This document shows positions 15,959-23,134 of a stretch of 64,000 nt of DNA, piece by piece. This DNA is from DATAUD01 sp036501665. Lineage in GTDB: Bacteria > Verrucomicrobiota > Verrucomicrobiia > Limisphaerales > Palsa-1400. The number at the start of each line of letters is the position of its first letter. The stretch's first letter is position 1. The position numbers were made by a program, and so were the translations under genes. The notes beneath the pieces are model-generated. The model saw nothing but the letters and a program-made list of their open reading frames with translations, was not told the DNA's origin and searched no databases. The stretch covers positions 8,039-72,038 of the forward strand of contig DASXZW010000103.1 in the NCBI GenBank assembly GCA_036501665.1, read 5' to 3'.

Positions 15959-16916
15959 GTTGACTCTCGATAATTTCTTCTCTTTCTGCTTGATCTACTT
16001 CAATTGAAGCAAGGGCCGGAATCGCGTTCTCTGCCATCGCAAAAAACTTTGCGTCGCGTTCCAATCCAATGGCGCTAAACCCGAGATACTCGGCCGCAGC
16101 GACGGTTGATCCCGACCCCATAAAAGGATCAACCACTAACCCTTCTCCCAACGGTAGAGCAACAAACACTAGTTGCCGTAAAAAAGATTGGGGTTTCAAA
16201 CTTGGATGACGCGCCATCCTACGCTCATGTTGGGGCGTCTTCTCACTTGGGATGACATCTTTAAATGGATTTCCATCCGGCAGCCTACGAAGACCCCCGG
16301 TTTGAAATTGTCGCAAGCACTCACCTACGGTCATTCGCAAAGGCAGAGGTTTTCGAAAAAGCCCCCAAGGCTCAAAGCAACCTCGTGGCATCGAGCAGAC
16401 ATCGGGAAATTCCTTTTCCGCATTTTTTGGCCTGTCTCCCCCTCTGAGAGTCCGAACAAGACGAATTATTTCTCCCCGAAACTCAAGTTTCCCCTCGACG
16501 AGCGCAGCGTAAATAAGCTGCGACATAAATGTGTTCGTAGCAATGAAGAGGTGCCCTCCGGGACGAAGTGCCGCGAAAGCCAGTTTGGCCCACTCGGTGA
16601 AAAACTCGACGATACGCTGACGCTCTTTCTTATCCAAGGCGGTAAAGCGAGGAAGTGGTGACCGTTGATGTCCGTCGAATGACGGAGGAATTCGCCAAAC
16701 GCCTCCCCTGCCTGCCTCCATCTTTTGGAGCTGATCAGTATCGTATTCTTTCACGCCATATGGCGGATCTGTTACTATCGCATGAAAAGAGTTTTCAGGA
16801 ACGCGCCTTAGCCATTCGAAGCAATCAGCCCTTAGAATAAGAGATTGCCCTACGTACCGACCATCAAAACCTAAATGAAGGCTCTCATGAGATTTGACTG
16901 ATGTTGATTGAAACAT
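15882..16916 (-). CDS. DNA methyltransferase, beta-class (N6-adenine or N4-cytosine)
   Basis: A 344-aa amino-methyltransferase. The catalytic motif IV TDPPYG (residues 49-54) precedes the AdoMet motif I region (VVDPFMGSGSTVAAAEYLG, near 272-290), so the order is that of the beta class (PF01555). Other segments are the FALRPGGHLFIATN-type strand and HPSLKPQSFLRQLV. DPPY favours N6-adenine but does not exclude N4-cytosine. It overlaps the convergent restriction gene at the 3' end and protects host DNA from it. Its upstream region is shared with a divergent small basic gene that may regulate it. Confidence 0.92.
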   Translation of the reverse strand: MFQSTSVKSHESLHLGFDGRYVGQSLILRADCFEWLRRVPENSFHAIVTDPPYGVKEYDTDQLQKMEAGRGGVWRIPPSFDGHQRSPLPRFTALDKKERQRIVEFFTEWAKLAFAALRPGGHLFIATNTFMSQLIYAALVEGKLEFRGEIIRLVRTLRGGDRPKNAEKEFPDVCSMPRGCFEPWGLFRKPLPLRMTVGECLRQFQTGGLRRLPDGNPFKDVIPSEKTPQHERRMARHPSLKPQSFLRQLVFVALPLGEGLVVDPFMGSGSTVAAAEYLGFSAIGLERDAKFFAMAENAIPALASIEVDQAEREEIIESQLKLLEGVDLDGGKSSLLPSCRIRYA

Positions 16917-16994
16917 ATTATTCTGTCGTGGTTTTACCTTATCACGTTCGTGTTCTGCATGGCGAGAAAGTCTTTTCGCATATCGTTAATTATC

Positions 16995-17006
16995 GTGACA
17001 TGTCAC
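16995..17006. promoter_or_regulatory. Perfect 12-bp palindrome between methyltransferase and small regulator
   Basis: GTGACATGTCAC is a perfect palindrome ending 4 bases before the start codon of the 83-aa gene, 78 bases upstream of the divergent methyltransferase start. Controller proteins of restriction-modification systems bind comparable short palindromes. A TATAAT follows at 17007-17012, but it overlaps the ATG at 17011 and so could not drive translation from that codon. Confidence 0.5.
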
Positions 17007-17010
17007 TATA

Positions 17011-17262
17011 ATGCAAGAAAAAAAACTCAAAAAAATATTGCGGAAGCCGGGGAGACCAAAAAAGTCCATATTGTCGCCTCGGGAACAAGCACGCATCCGA
17101 AAAAGACGGCATCGCGCCAAACTCGCGAAGGATGCACTTTCCAAGGTGGAAATTCTTATACCCACTACGCTTAAGAACGCCGTCAAAAACGCGGCAGGCA
17201 TTAAATCGTTATCCGAAATTGGGAAAGAGGCTTTTCGAGATTGGCTCGCAAGTAAAAAATGA
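17011..17262 (+). CDS. Small basic putative DNA-binding protein, possible R-M controller
   Basis: An 83-aa protein with a very basic N-terminal half that contains an AT-hook-like core (GRPKK, within KKILRKPGRPKKSI), then SPREQARIRKRRHRAKLA, and a C terminus KVEILIPTTLKNAVKNAAGIKSLSEIGKEAFRDWL. The C terminus reads like a strand-helix-helix of the ribbon-helix-helix (CopG/Arc) fold. No Shine-Dalgarno is seen and the frame is closed just upstream, so the ATG is the only start. Divergent placement from the methyltransferase and the adjacent palindrome suggest a controller, but this is inference. Confidence 0.6.
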   Translation: MQEKKLKKILRKPGRPKKSILSPREQARIRKRRHRAKLAKDALSKVEILIPTTLKNAVKNAAGIKSLSEIGKEAFRDWLASKK

Positions 17263-17403
17263 CTTGAAGTGAATTGCAAGGGTCCCAGAAAAAGGTTTAA
17301 GGGGGTCTAAAAGGATATCGCGTTCTCAAGGGACCAATTGCCAGCGTGTCGCACATTTATGCAACTACTGGCGTATTCTGGCTCCGGAGTTCCTTTTTTC
17401 AAC

Positions 17404-18087
17404 TTAACGATGGCTTCCACCGCCGTGGCCGCCGCTACCATGACCTCCTCCTCGGGCTGCGCCGCCGTGGAATCCGCCGCCGAAGTGGCCTCCTCCGTGA
17501 TAACCATGACTGTAACCATGGTAGCCATAGTTATGATAACTGTGGAAGCCGTATCCGTGGCCGTGGCCGTAAAAGCCACCTAACGGTCCTACATAGATCG
17601 GCCATTCATCATACGGATAGTTATAACCATAATACGGGTAATCGTATTCGTAGAATGGCGTGTTCACATAGTCCTCACCGCCGACTCCGCCATAGGCTAG
17701 GATCGCGGATGGAGGCGGAGGCGGCACCTGCTTTTCCTGTTTCAATTGTGCGCCGCGCTGGATGATTGCCTGAATCACTTCTGGCGGCAGCCCAATCGTG
17801 CGCAATTGGATCAGTTGGTCTGCCGTGAGTTGATACGGCACCGCCGTCCCTTTCACGAATGCGATCAAGTCGGCTGGCTTCGTGCCTGATCGCCACATAT
17901 TCACGACATCGGCAACTCCATAGGGCAAACTTGCAGGTTGTGCGGTGCTGGACGGGGGTGTTCCGGGTGGTTCGCCAGTTGTGCCTGTTTCAGCCGCGTG
18001 AGCATTGAAGTAAAGAAGCGACATTGCTGTTGCCGTGGCGGCTAAGACGCTCGCTGCCGTCCGGCATTTTGGGAAATTCGTTTTCAT
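17404..18087 (-). CDS. Secreted protein with Gly/His/Tyr-rich C terminus
   Basis: A 227-aa protein with a signal peptide (MKTNFPKCRTAASVLAATATAMSLLYFNAHA) and a conserved-looking helical region (VADVVNMWRSGTKPADLIAFV, then LTADQLIQLRTIGLPPEVIQAII, about 58-110). The C-terminal 80 residues are dominated by Tyr, Gly and His (YDYPYYGYNYPYDEW; repeated HGYG, GGHFGGGFHGG). The helical part resembles a repeat found in envelope proteins of Verrucomicrobiota. The His/Gly tail could bind metal. No named function. Confidence 0.7.
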   Translation of the reverse strand: MKTNFPKCRTAASVLAATATAMSLLYFNAHAAETGTTGEPPGTPPSSTAQPASLPYGVADVVNMWRSGTKPADLIAFVKGTAVPYQLTADQLIQLRTIGLPPEVIQAIIQRGAQLKQEKQVPPPPPSAILAYGGVGGEDYVNTPFYEYDYPYYGYNYPYDEWPIYVGPLGGFYGHGHGYGFHSYHNYGYHGYSHGYHGGGHFGGGFHGGAARGGGHGSGGHGGGSHR

Positions 18088-18242
18088 ACTTTTGGCCTCC
18101 TTCTGTTGTTATTCCCCAATGCAACTTACGCCCGCAACCGCTTCACCGCAACAGAGTGGGCCACCCCACCTGGGCAGAATCGGCGCGGAATTTTTAAAGT
18201 TTCTCTTTGGTCAATGAGCGAGCGAAAACCTCTTCTCTCCGG

Positions 18243-18274
18243 CCCTCTCCTCCACAAGTGTGTGGAGGAGAGGG
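18243..18274. repeat. Long-arm hairpin repeat (CCCTCTCCTCCACA), copy 1
   Basis: Perfect 14-base arms, CCCTCTCCTCCACA and TGTGGAGGAGAGGG, around AGTG. Similar hairpins lie at 61277-61306 (14-base arms) and, decayed, at 27569-27613. It sits between two genes of the same strand and could reduce readthrough, but repetition at unrelated sites argues for a dispersed element. Confidence 0.8.
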
Positions 18275-18363
18275 AGTAGAATACATTTATGGGAGGTCTA
18301 GTTTGGATGCGTCGGTCTTCTACTTCCTCTTCTGGCTTCTGTTCTTGGTTTCTGAATTCAGAA

Positions 18364-19275
18364 TCACTTTGCCCCCGGGCTTTGCGTCAACTTTTGGAGC
18401 GCGGCCTGCTCTTCCGGCGTTCTGGCATAAGGCAATAGTTGACTCGGGTTTGCGGGCAACTGTCCACTGTTCGCGGCGGCATATGCGTCCAACGCCGGCT
18501 GCAACGCGTCCTCGGCCTTCGACGAACTGTTGATCGTGTTTGCGGTGATTTGGTAATAAGCCTCGTTATCGTCGTCCGCAGATGTCGCCACCTGGCTTAC
18601 GGTGCCCGATTGCCCGAATTGATAACGTTGCAAAACGGAATCATCGACGGTTGTGCCGTAGTAAGGCTGCAATTGCGCCATGTTGGCCGGTGACTGTCCG
18701 TTGTTCGCTTCCGCATACTTGCGCAAAGCAGCCTGGGTCAAATCGGCGAATTGGTCTTTCGCGGCTGTCTTCAGCGAACTCAGGGCGTGGTCGAAATCGG
18801 CGTCCGTTTCCAGTTGCCCGCTCTTTCCAATCGCATTGAACCAGTCCTGATCGGTGAGGAATTGGAATTCCGGGATTCGCCGCGCCGGCGCTTGATCGAG
18901 CTTGTCCTTGAGTTTCTTGACGCGGTCCCCCCACGACTTCATCGCCACGACCACTTGATCATTGTCCGTCGCCTCGGCGGCGGCCTTCAATCGCGCGTTT
19001 TCACGCGCAACGCCCTGCAACTTTGCGAGTTGGTAGCGCAACTTGACAAGCTCGGTGTCATCGACAGACGGTTGGGTGGCTTGTTTTGGCGCCGCAGCCG
19101 ATTCTTTCGCCGCGTCGCCGCGATCTGTCTGCAATCGCTCAGTCAGCGAGCTTCGTTCCGCCGAGAGGGTCGCGACCTGACTTTGCAATTGGGAAATCCG
19201 GCGCCCTTCATACACGCCAGTTGCAATGAGTGCGGTCAGGATTGCGAACGAGAGCGCTTTTTGAGTGGTAGTCAT
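18364..19275 (-). CDS. Membrane-anchored coiled-coil hypothetical protein
   Basis: A 303-aa protein with an N-terminal transmembrane segment (ALSFAILTALIATGVYEG) and a coiled coil (about 20-115: QLQSQVATLSAERSSLTERLQ; LVKLRYQLAKLQGVARENARLKA). The remainder contains two copies of a DALQPAL/AYAAANSGQLPANPSQL-like motif (compare QAALRKYAEANNGQSPANMAQLQPY). The paired motif suggests an internal duplication. The frame is open to 19368, but ATG 19275 starts directly before the membrane segment. Family unknown; an envelope location is inferred. Confidence 0.65.
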   Translation of the reverse strand: MTTTQKALSFAILTALIATGVYEGRRISQLQSQVATLSAERSSLTERLQTDRGDAAKESAAAPKQATQPSVDDTELVKLRYQLAKLQGVARENARLKAAAEATDNDQVVVAMKSWGDRVKKLKDKLDQAPARRIPEFQFLTDQDWFNAIGKSGQLETDADFDHALSSLKTAAKDQFADLTQAALRKYAEANNGQSPANMAQLQPYYGTTVDDSVLQRYQFGQSGTVSQVATSADDDNEAYYQITANTINSSSKAEDALQPALDAYAAANSGQLPANPSQLLPYARTPEEQAALQKLTQSPGAK

Positions 19276-19508
19276 ATTTTTTGTATTTTGGATTTGTTCC
19301 ATGCTCCAAGAACACTTGACTACACTCCTTTGTTTCAAAAATGTGGGCTTATACCGTGTGTGAAGCAACGTGATTGTCTGATATCCATGCTTCGGACTTA
19401 CGTCTTATGAATTCCCTTTTTGCCTACTGATATTTCTTGCATTGGCGGGGGCCGACCCATAATTCGCGAGTGGTGCATCCCGCTCAGTTCTAACTCCGGG
19501 CCGTCCGC

Positions 19509-19529
19509 GGACGCCTCGGCGAGGCGTCC
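19509..19529. repeat. Dispersed palindromic repeat, copy 3
   Basis: Exact copy of the palindrome at 7761-7781, followed by CTGCC. It lies in the intergenic region upstream of the dehydrogenase gene. Confidence 0.85.
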
Positions 19530-19617
19530 CTGCCACGAATTTTTAAGTGCGTCTGCCCTGTTGCGTGCCGCCTTCGCATTGACAAACGGGCGGGGTCGCT
19601 TGACCATTCGCGAACCT

Positions 19618-20520
19618 ATGGAAAAAATTGGATTTGTCGGTGTCGGCAGGATGGGCGCAAATATGGCGCGCCGCCTGAAAGATCAGGGTTTCACCGTTTC
19701 GGCGGTCTATGACGTTAATCAGCCCGCCGCCCAAACACTGGCGCAGGAGCTGGGCGCGACGGCCTGCGCGGATTTGAATGAGGTCACCAAGTTGTCCGAC
19801 GTCATCATCACTGTCGTGACGGATGACAAGGCGATGAAGAGCATTTTTCTCGGCGGGCTGCTTTCGCGCAGCAAAGGCAAATTATTTATCAATTGCGCCA
19901 CCATCTCGCCCGCGACGCATGTTTGGGTCGAGCAAAAAGCGGAGAAAGCCGGTGCGCAATCTCTTGAAGCTTGCATGGCGTCGAGCATTACGCAGGCGCG
20001 CGAAGGGACGCTTTACCTGATGTGCGGCGGCAAGGAAGAGGCTTTTAATCGCGCCAAACCGGTCCTTGAAAAATTGGCCGGATCGATGCGTTACGTTGGC
20101 GGCGCTGGCAAGGCGGCGCAGGTCAAGGCGCTTGTCAATATGGTGATGAACATCAACACCGCCGGTTTGGCGGAGGGCCTGGGATTGGGCGCTTCGCTTG
20201 GTTTGGATTTGCCGATGTTGCGTGAAGTTTTTTCGCAGACGGGCGCGAATTCGCGCGTTCTCGCCACCGACGGCGAAGACATGCAGAACCGCGATCACAG
20301 TTGTTTCTTTTCCGCCGCTCATGCCGCGAAGGATTCGGGCATTGCGTTGCGGCTCGCGCGCGAGCAGGGATTGAATCTGCCGCTGGCCACCGCAACCAAG
20401 AAGCAGTTCGATAAGATGGTGGAAGTTGGCCTGGGAGAGTTGGATAAATCGGGCATCGCGGAATTGACGTTCAAGGGTCGCGGGCCGACGCCGGTCTCCG
20501 CCCCGCCGGCGGCTGGATGA
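19618..20520 (+). CDS. Beta-hydroxyacid dehydrogenase (3-hydroxyisobutyrate dehydrogenase family)
   Basis: A 300-aa NAD(P)-dependent oxidoreductase. The N-terminal Rossmann motif is IGFVGVGRMGANMARRL; DVIITVVTDDKAM and FINCATISPATH follow, then the substrate motif SLEACMASSITQAREGTL and the catalytic-lysine region GGAGKAAQVKALVNMVMN. The family includes 3-hydroxyisobutyrate, tartronate-semialdehyde and gamma-hydroxybutyrate reductases; the substrate is not evident. The residue-level start is ATG 19618 although the frame is open to 19420. It overlaps fdhD by four bases. Confidence 0.9.
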   Translation: MEKIGFVGVGRMGANMARRLKDQGFTVSAVYDVNQPAAQTLAQELGATACADLNEVTKLSDVIITVVTDDKAMKSIFLGGLLSRSKGKLFINCATISPATHVWVEQKAEKAGAQSLEACMASSITQAREGTLYLMCGGKEEAFNRAKPVLEKLAGSMRYVGGAGKAAQVKALVNMVMNINTAGLAEGLGLGASLGLDLPMLREVFSQTGANSRVLATDGEDMQNRDHSCFFSAAHAAKDSGIALRLAREQGLNLPLATATKKQFDKMVEVGLGELDKSGIAELTFKGRGPTPVSAPPAAG

Positions 20521-21326
20521 AGAAAGCGAGAATTCTCCGCTGGGAATCTGGACGCCCGCCGCGTCGCATGACGGACGAGTTGGCGGGCGAAGAGCCGTTG
20601 GAAATCCGCATCGAGAATCATGCGCTGGCCGTGACGATGCGGACGCCCGGTCACGATGACGAGTTGGCGGCGGGTTTTCTTGTCAGCGAAGGGGTGATTA
20701 CAAGGCGCGAACAACTTGTGAGCATCGCGTCACATCCGCGTAACAAGGACCGAAATGTCATCGGCGTCTTTCTTTCTGACGATGTGGAGCTGGATCTCAA
20801 ACGGTTCGAGCGGCGCACGTTTATGTCGTCGAGCTGCGGACTTTGCGGCAAAACCAGTATTAACTCTGTAAGGCGGCAGTTTCCGCTGATACGAAGCCGT
20901 GGGCGCATCCACGCGAAACTGTTGATGCAATTGCCGGATAAGTTGCGCGCGCAGCAGAATGAATTTTCGCGAACAGGGGGATTGCACGCGGCGGGCATCT
21001 TTGATTTGGATGGGAATCTCATTGCCTCGCGCGAGGATATTGGCCGGCATAATGCGGTGGATAAGGTTCTGGGCTTCGGGCTGTTGAACGGATTGTTGCC
21101 GTACGATCGCCACGTTTTAATTGTCAGCGGGCGGGCGTCGTTTGAGATTATGCAGAAAGCGCTCGCGGGCCGGGTGCCGATCATCGCGGCAGTTTCTGCG
21201 CCGTCGAGTCTCGCGGTGGAATTTGCGAAAGCGAGCCGCCAAACGCTGGCGGGGTTTCTTCGCGGGGACCGGATGAATGTCTATTCTGAAGCGAAGCGAA
21301 TTGCTCCATCAACATTTAATCGTTAA
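20517..21326 (+). CDS. fdhD: Formate dehydrogenase accessory sulfurtransferase FdhD
   Basis: A 269-aa protein with FdhD signatures: EEPLEIRIENHALAVTMRTPG, HDDELAAGFLVSEGV, the sulfur-carrying CGLCG motif (C107 and C110), GGLHAAGIFD, REDIGRHNAVDKVLG and SGRASFEI. FdhD passes sulfur from the cysteine desulfurase IscS to the molybdenum cofactor of formate dehydrogenase. No formate dehydrogenase is in the window, so its client enzyme lies elsewhere. The start overlaps the dehydrogenase stop (ATGA), giving an operon of at least two genes. Confidence 0.95.
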   Translation: MKKARILRWESGRPPRRMTDELAGEEPLEIRIENHALAVTMRTPGHDDELAAGFLVSEGVITRREQLVSIASHPRNKDRNVIGVFLSDDVELDLKRFERRTFMSSSCGLCGKTSINSVRRQFPLIRSRGRIHAKLLMQLPDKLRAQQNEFSRTGGLHAAGIFDLDGNLIASREDIGRHNAVDKVLGFGLLNGLLPYDRHVLIVSGRASFEIMQKALAGRVPIIAAVSAPSSLAVEFAKASRQTLAGFLRGDRMNVYSEAKRIAPSTFNR

Positions 21327-21383
21327 GAGGCAAGTCTAAAGCGCCAAGTAGATGAAATTCAATCACTGTATGGAGATCTGAAA

Positions 21384-22030
21384 ATGAAAAATCTGAGACA
21401 TCGAAGCTTGTATTGTGTTGTTTTGTGGATATTGGTCTGCGCTGTGGGGGCGGTTCGCACACTAGGTGGAAATTGCGCAGTGTCCGATGGCTCGAAGTTG
21501 CCCGGTGATGATGGTGTATATTAGCCTTCGTTTATAACCAGGCGGGCGACCATCGGCTTGTTGTGCTAGACGAAAAAAATCGCCGTCGTTACGAAGCGCC
21601 ACTGGAAAAAGCCAAATCTGCGCCATTTTGGGAGGGAAGGAAGGTTTATGTAGTGGACACGTCCGGGAGCCTCCAAGGATTCAGTATTGGCTCGAACAAA
21701 TTAATTGCGGAGAAAACAGAAACTGTATCGCCAGGCGTCGTGCGCGAGACCGAATATGTCCGCAGCCAACATCGCTTGTATCTGATTCGAAGCAAATTTA
21801 ACGATCAGCGCAAGATTTCCTACGAGCTCTCAGCGATCGAATTTCGAACTCGGAAAGTGCTATGGACGAAGGAAATTGTCAGTCCTGGCCCGTTGACGAT
21901 CATCCAGCCATACGTCTGCGTGACCGGTTTGGAGCAAGTGCAGGTCTTCAACTGCGACACGGGGGAAAAGCTTGGGTTCGTAGTGGCCGCAAAAGCAATG
22001 TCGGACGCAGATTCGAACGAGCACAAATAA
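21384..22030 (+). pseudogene. Frameshifted secreted propeller-like gene
   Basis: ATG 21384, with GGAG at 21372-21375 as ribosome binding site, opens a short frame encoding a signal peptide (LYCVVLWILVCAVGAV) and ends at TAG 21522. From about 21524 the next frame continues convincingly with AFVYNQAGDHRLVVLDEKN, a strand pattern of PQQ-like beta-propellers. It runs to 22030 with VYVVDTSGSLQGFSIG, ALEFRTRKVLWTKEI-like and YVCVTGLEQVQVFNCDTGEKL segments. One inserted base near 21523 would join the two frames as DGVY-x-AFVYNQ. So the gene is broken by one base, or the assembly has an error. Joined product about 215 aa. Confidence 0.6.
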
Positions 22031-22067
22031 GCTAGAACTTAGGCCTCCGATGGAATGGCGTCGAGAT

Positions 22068-22334
22068 TCATTTATCCCACACGCCAACTTCCATGCTTGT
22101 GTTGAACTGATCTGGAGTCAGGTTGAAGGCAGGACGGGAAAGGAGCCTTTGCAGTCCGGGCACTTTAGGATGCGCTTCAGCCTCAGATGGAATGTTTGCA
22201 GGTTTGATTCCTTTATTGAAACTCAGTCGCGCGTCAGCGAATTCGTGCAGCCAATCGCGAACCTGGCGCAACTCGGCCAAGGACAACTTTTGAATCTCGT
22301 TCTCCAATTGCTCCACTCTGCTCACGACACCCAT
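22068..22334 (-). CDS. Small antitoxin-like hypothetical protein
   Basis: An 88-aa protein with an N-terminal helical motif, RVEQLENEIQKLSLAELRQVRDWLHEFAD, that resembles the L-x-x-EL-x-x-L-x-x-W-x-x-EF pattern of small antitoxins. The C-terminal part (KVPGLQRLLSRPAF, NTSMEVGVWDK) is unlike the usual toxin-binding tail. No toxin gene is adjacent. It may be an orphan antitoxin or a general small protein. It ends 37 bases downstream of the frameshifted gene, on the opposite strand. Confidence 0.5.
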   Translation of the reverse strand: MGVVSRVEQLENEIQKLSLAELRQVRDWLHEFADARLSFNKGIKPANIPSEAEAHPKVPGLQRLLSRPAFNLTPDQFNTSMEVGVWDK

Positions 22335-22379
22335 AATATTCGAGTGGAAGCCAAAAAATCAACCTCGCCAGCCTACAGT

Positions 22380-23132
22380 CTATTTCGAAAGCTTGCCGAA
22401 GACGCGACCGGCTTCTTCGAGGCTGTCCTTTGAACCGATATCAAACCAAATTCCGGGGACGCGCCAGGTATAGACTGGCGTTTTTGTGTAGAGCCATTGG
22501 ATGAGGCGTCCGGGCTGGTCCGGGTTGTTCTTTTCCGCGATGTATTGGTGGATCAATGGCAAGGTCGATTTTGGATAATAGTAAAGCGCGATGCCTGTGA
22601 GGGTGCTGGTCGGATTTTTTGGTTTCTCCTCGAAGAACGTGATTTTTCCCGAAGGGTCGAGCGTGATTGAGTTGTACTTTTTAATCTCTTCCAAACTGCC
22701 GACGTCATAGACGGCAAGGACCGGGGCTTTTTTCTCGCGGCAAAGGGCGCCGAAACCTTGCAACCCTTCGCTGAACAAATTATCACCTGCCACCACGATC
22801 AAGTCGTCGTCGATTTTCTCCTTCGACAAGACAAGATGAATATCGCCGATTGCGCCGAGTTTGTTTGAATCATCGGTCGAGCCGTCGTTGACGATGGTAA
22901 AGTCCAGTTTGGATTTTGTGGCGCGGTATTGATCGGCCCATTTTTGGAATTGGCCGGCAAACTTGGCGTTGGTCACGACATAGACACGGTCGATCCCGCC
23001 GATGGGCGCGAGATTGTCGAGGACGTAGTCGATCATCGGCTGGCCCGCCACGTCAAGCAAAGGCTTGGGCTGGGTCAATGTCAAAGGATACAGGCGAGTC
23101 GCATAACCCGCGGCGAGGATTAATACTTTCAT
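22380..23132 (-). CDS. Sugar nucleotidyltransferase
   Basis: A 250-aa NTP_transferase-fold protein: MKVLILAAGYATRLYPLT (nucleotide-binding loop), KPLLDVAGQPMIDYVLD, the LIVVAGDNLF metal motif, ITFFEEKPKNP and GIALYYYPKST, ending GIWFDIGSKDSLEEA. This places it with glucose-1-phosphate thymidylyl/uridylyl-type transferases lacking the extra C-terminal domain of RfbA or GlmU. It makes an NDP-sugar; base and sugar are not evident. It starts 2 bases after the ptsI stop on the same strand, so the two are co-transcribed. Confidence 0.88.
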   Translation of the reverse strand: MKVLILAAGYATRLYPLTLTQPKPLLDVAGQPMIDYVLDNLAPIGGIDRVYVVTNAKFAGQFQKWADQYRATKSKLDFTIVNDGSTDDSNKLGAIGDIHLVLSKEKIDDDLIVVAGDNLFSEGLQGFGALCREKKAPVLAVYDVGSLEEIKKYNSITLDPSGKITFFEEKPKNPTSTLTGIALYYYPKSTLPLIHQYIAEKNNPDQPGRLIQWLYTKTPVYTWRVPGIWFDIGSKDSLEEAGRVFGKLSK

Positions 23133-23134
23133 GT

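Noticed and set aside
17007..17012. TATAAT as -10 element for the small regulator gene
   Set aside because: It overlaps the start codon, so the transcript would begin after the ATG; likely chance.
17404..17600. Short-period repeats in the 3' end of the Gly/His-rich gene as a possible CRISPR or tandem array
   Set aside because: They are codon-level repeats of a Gly/His/Tyr-rich tail; no spacers or constant-length repeat exist.
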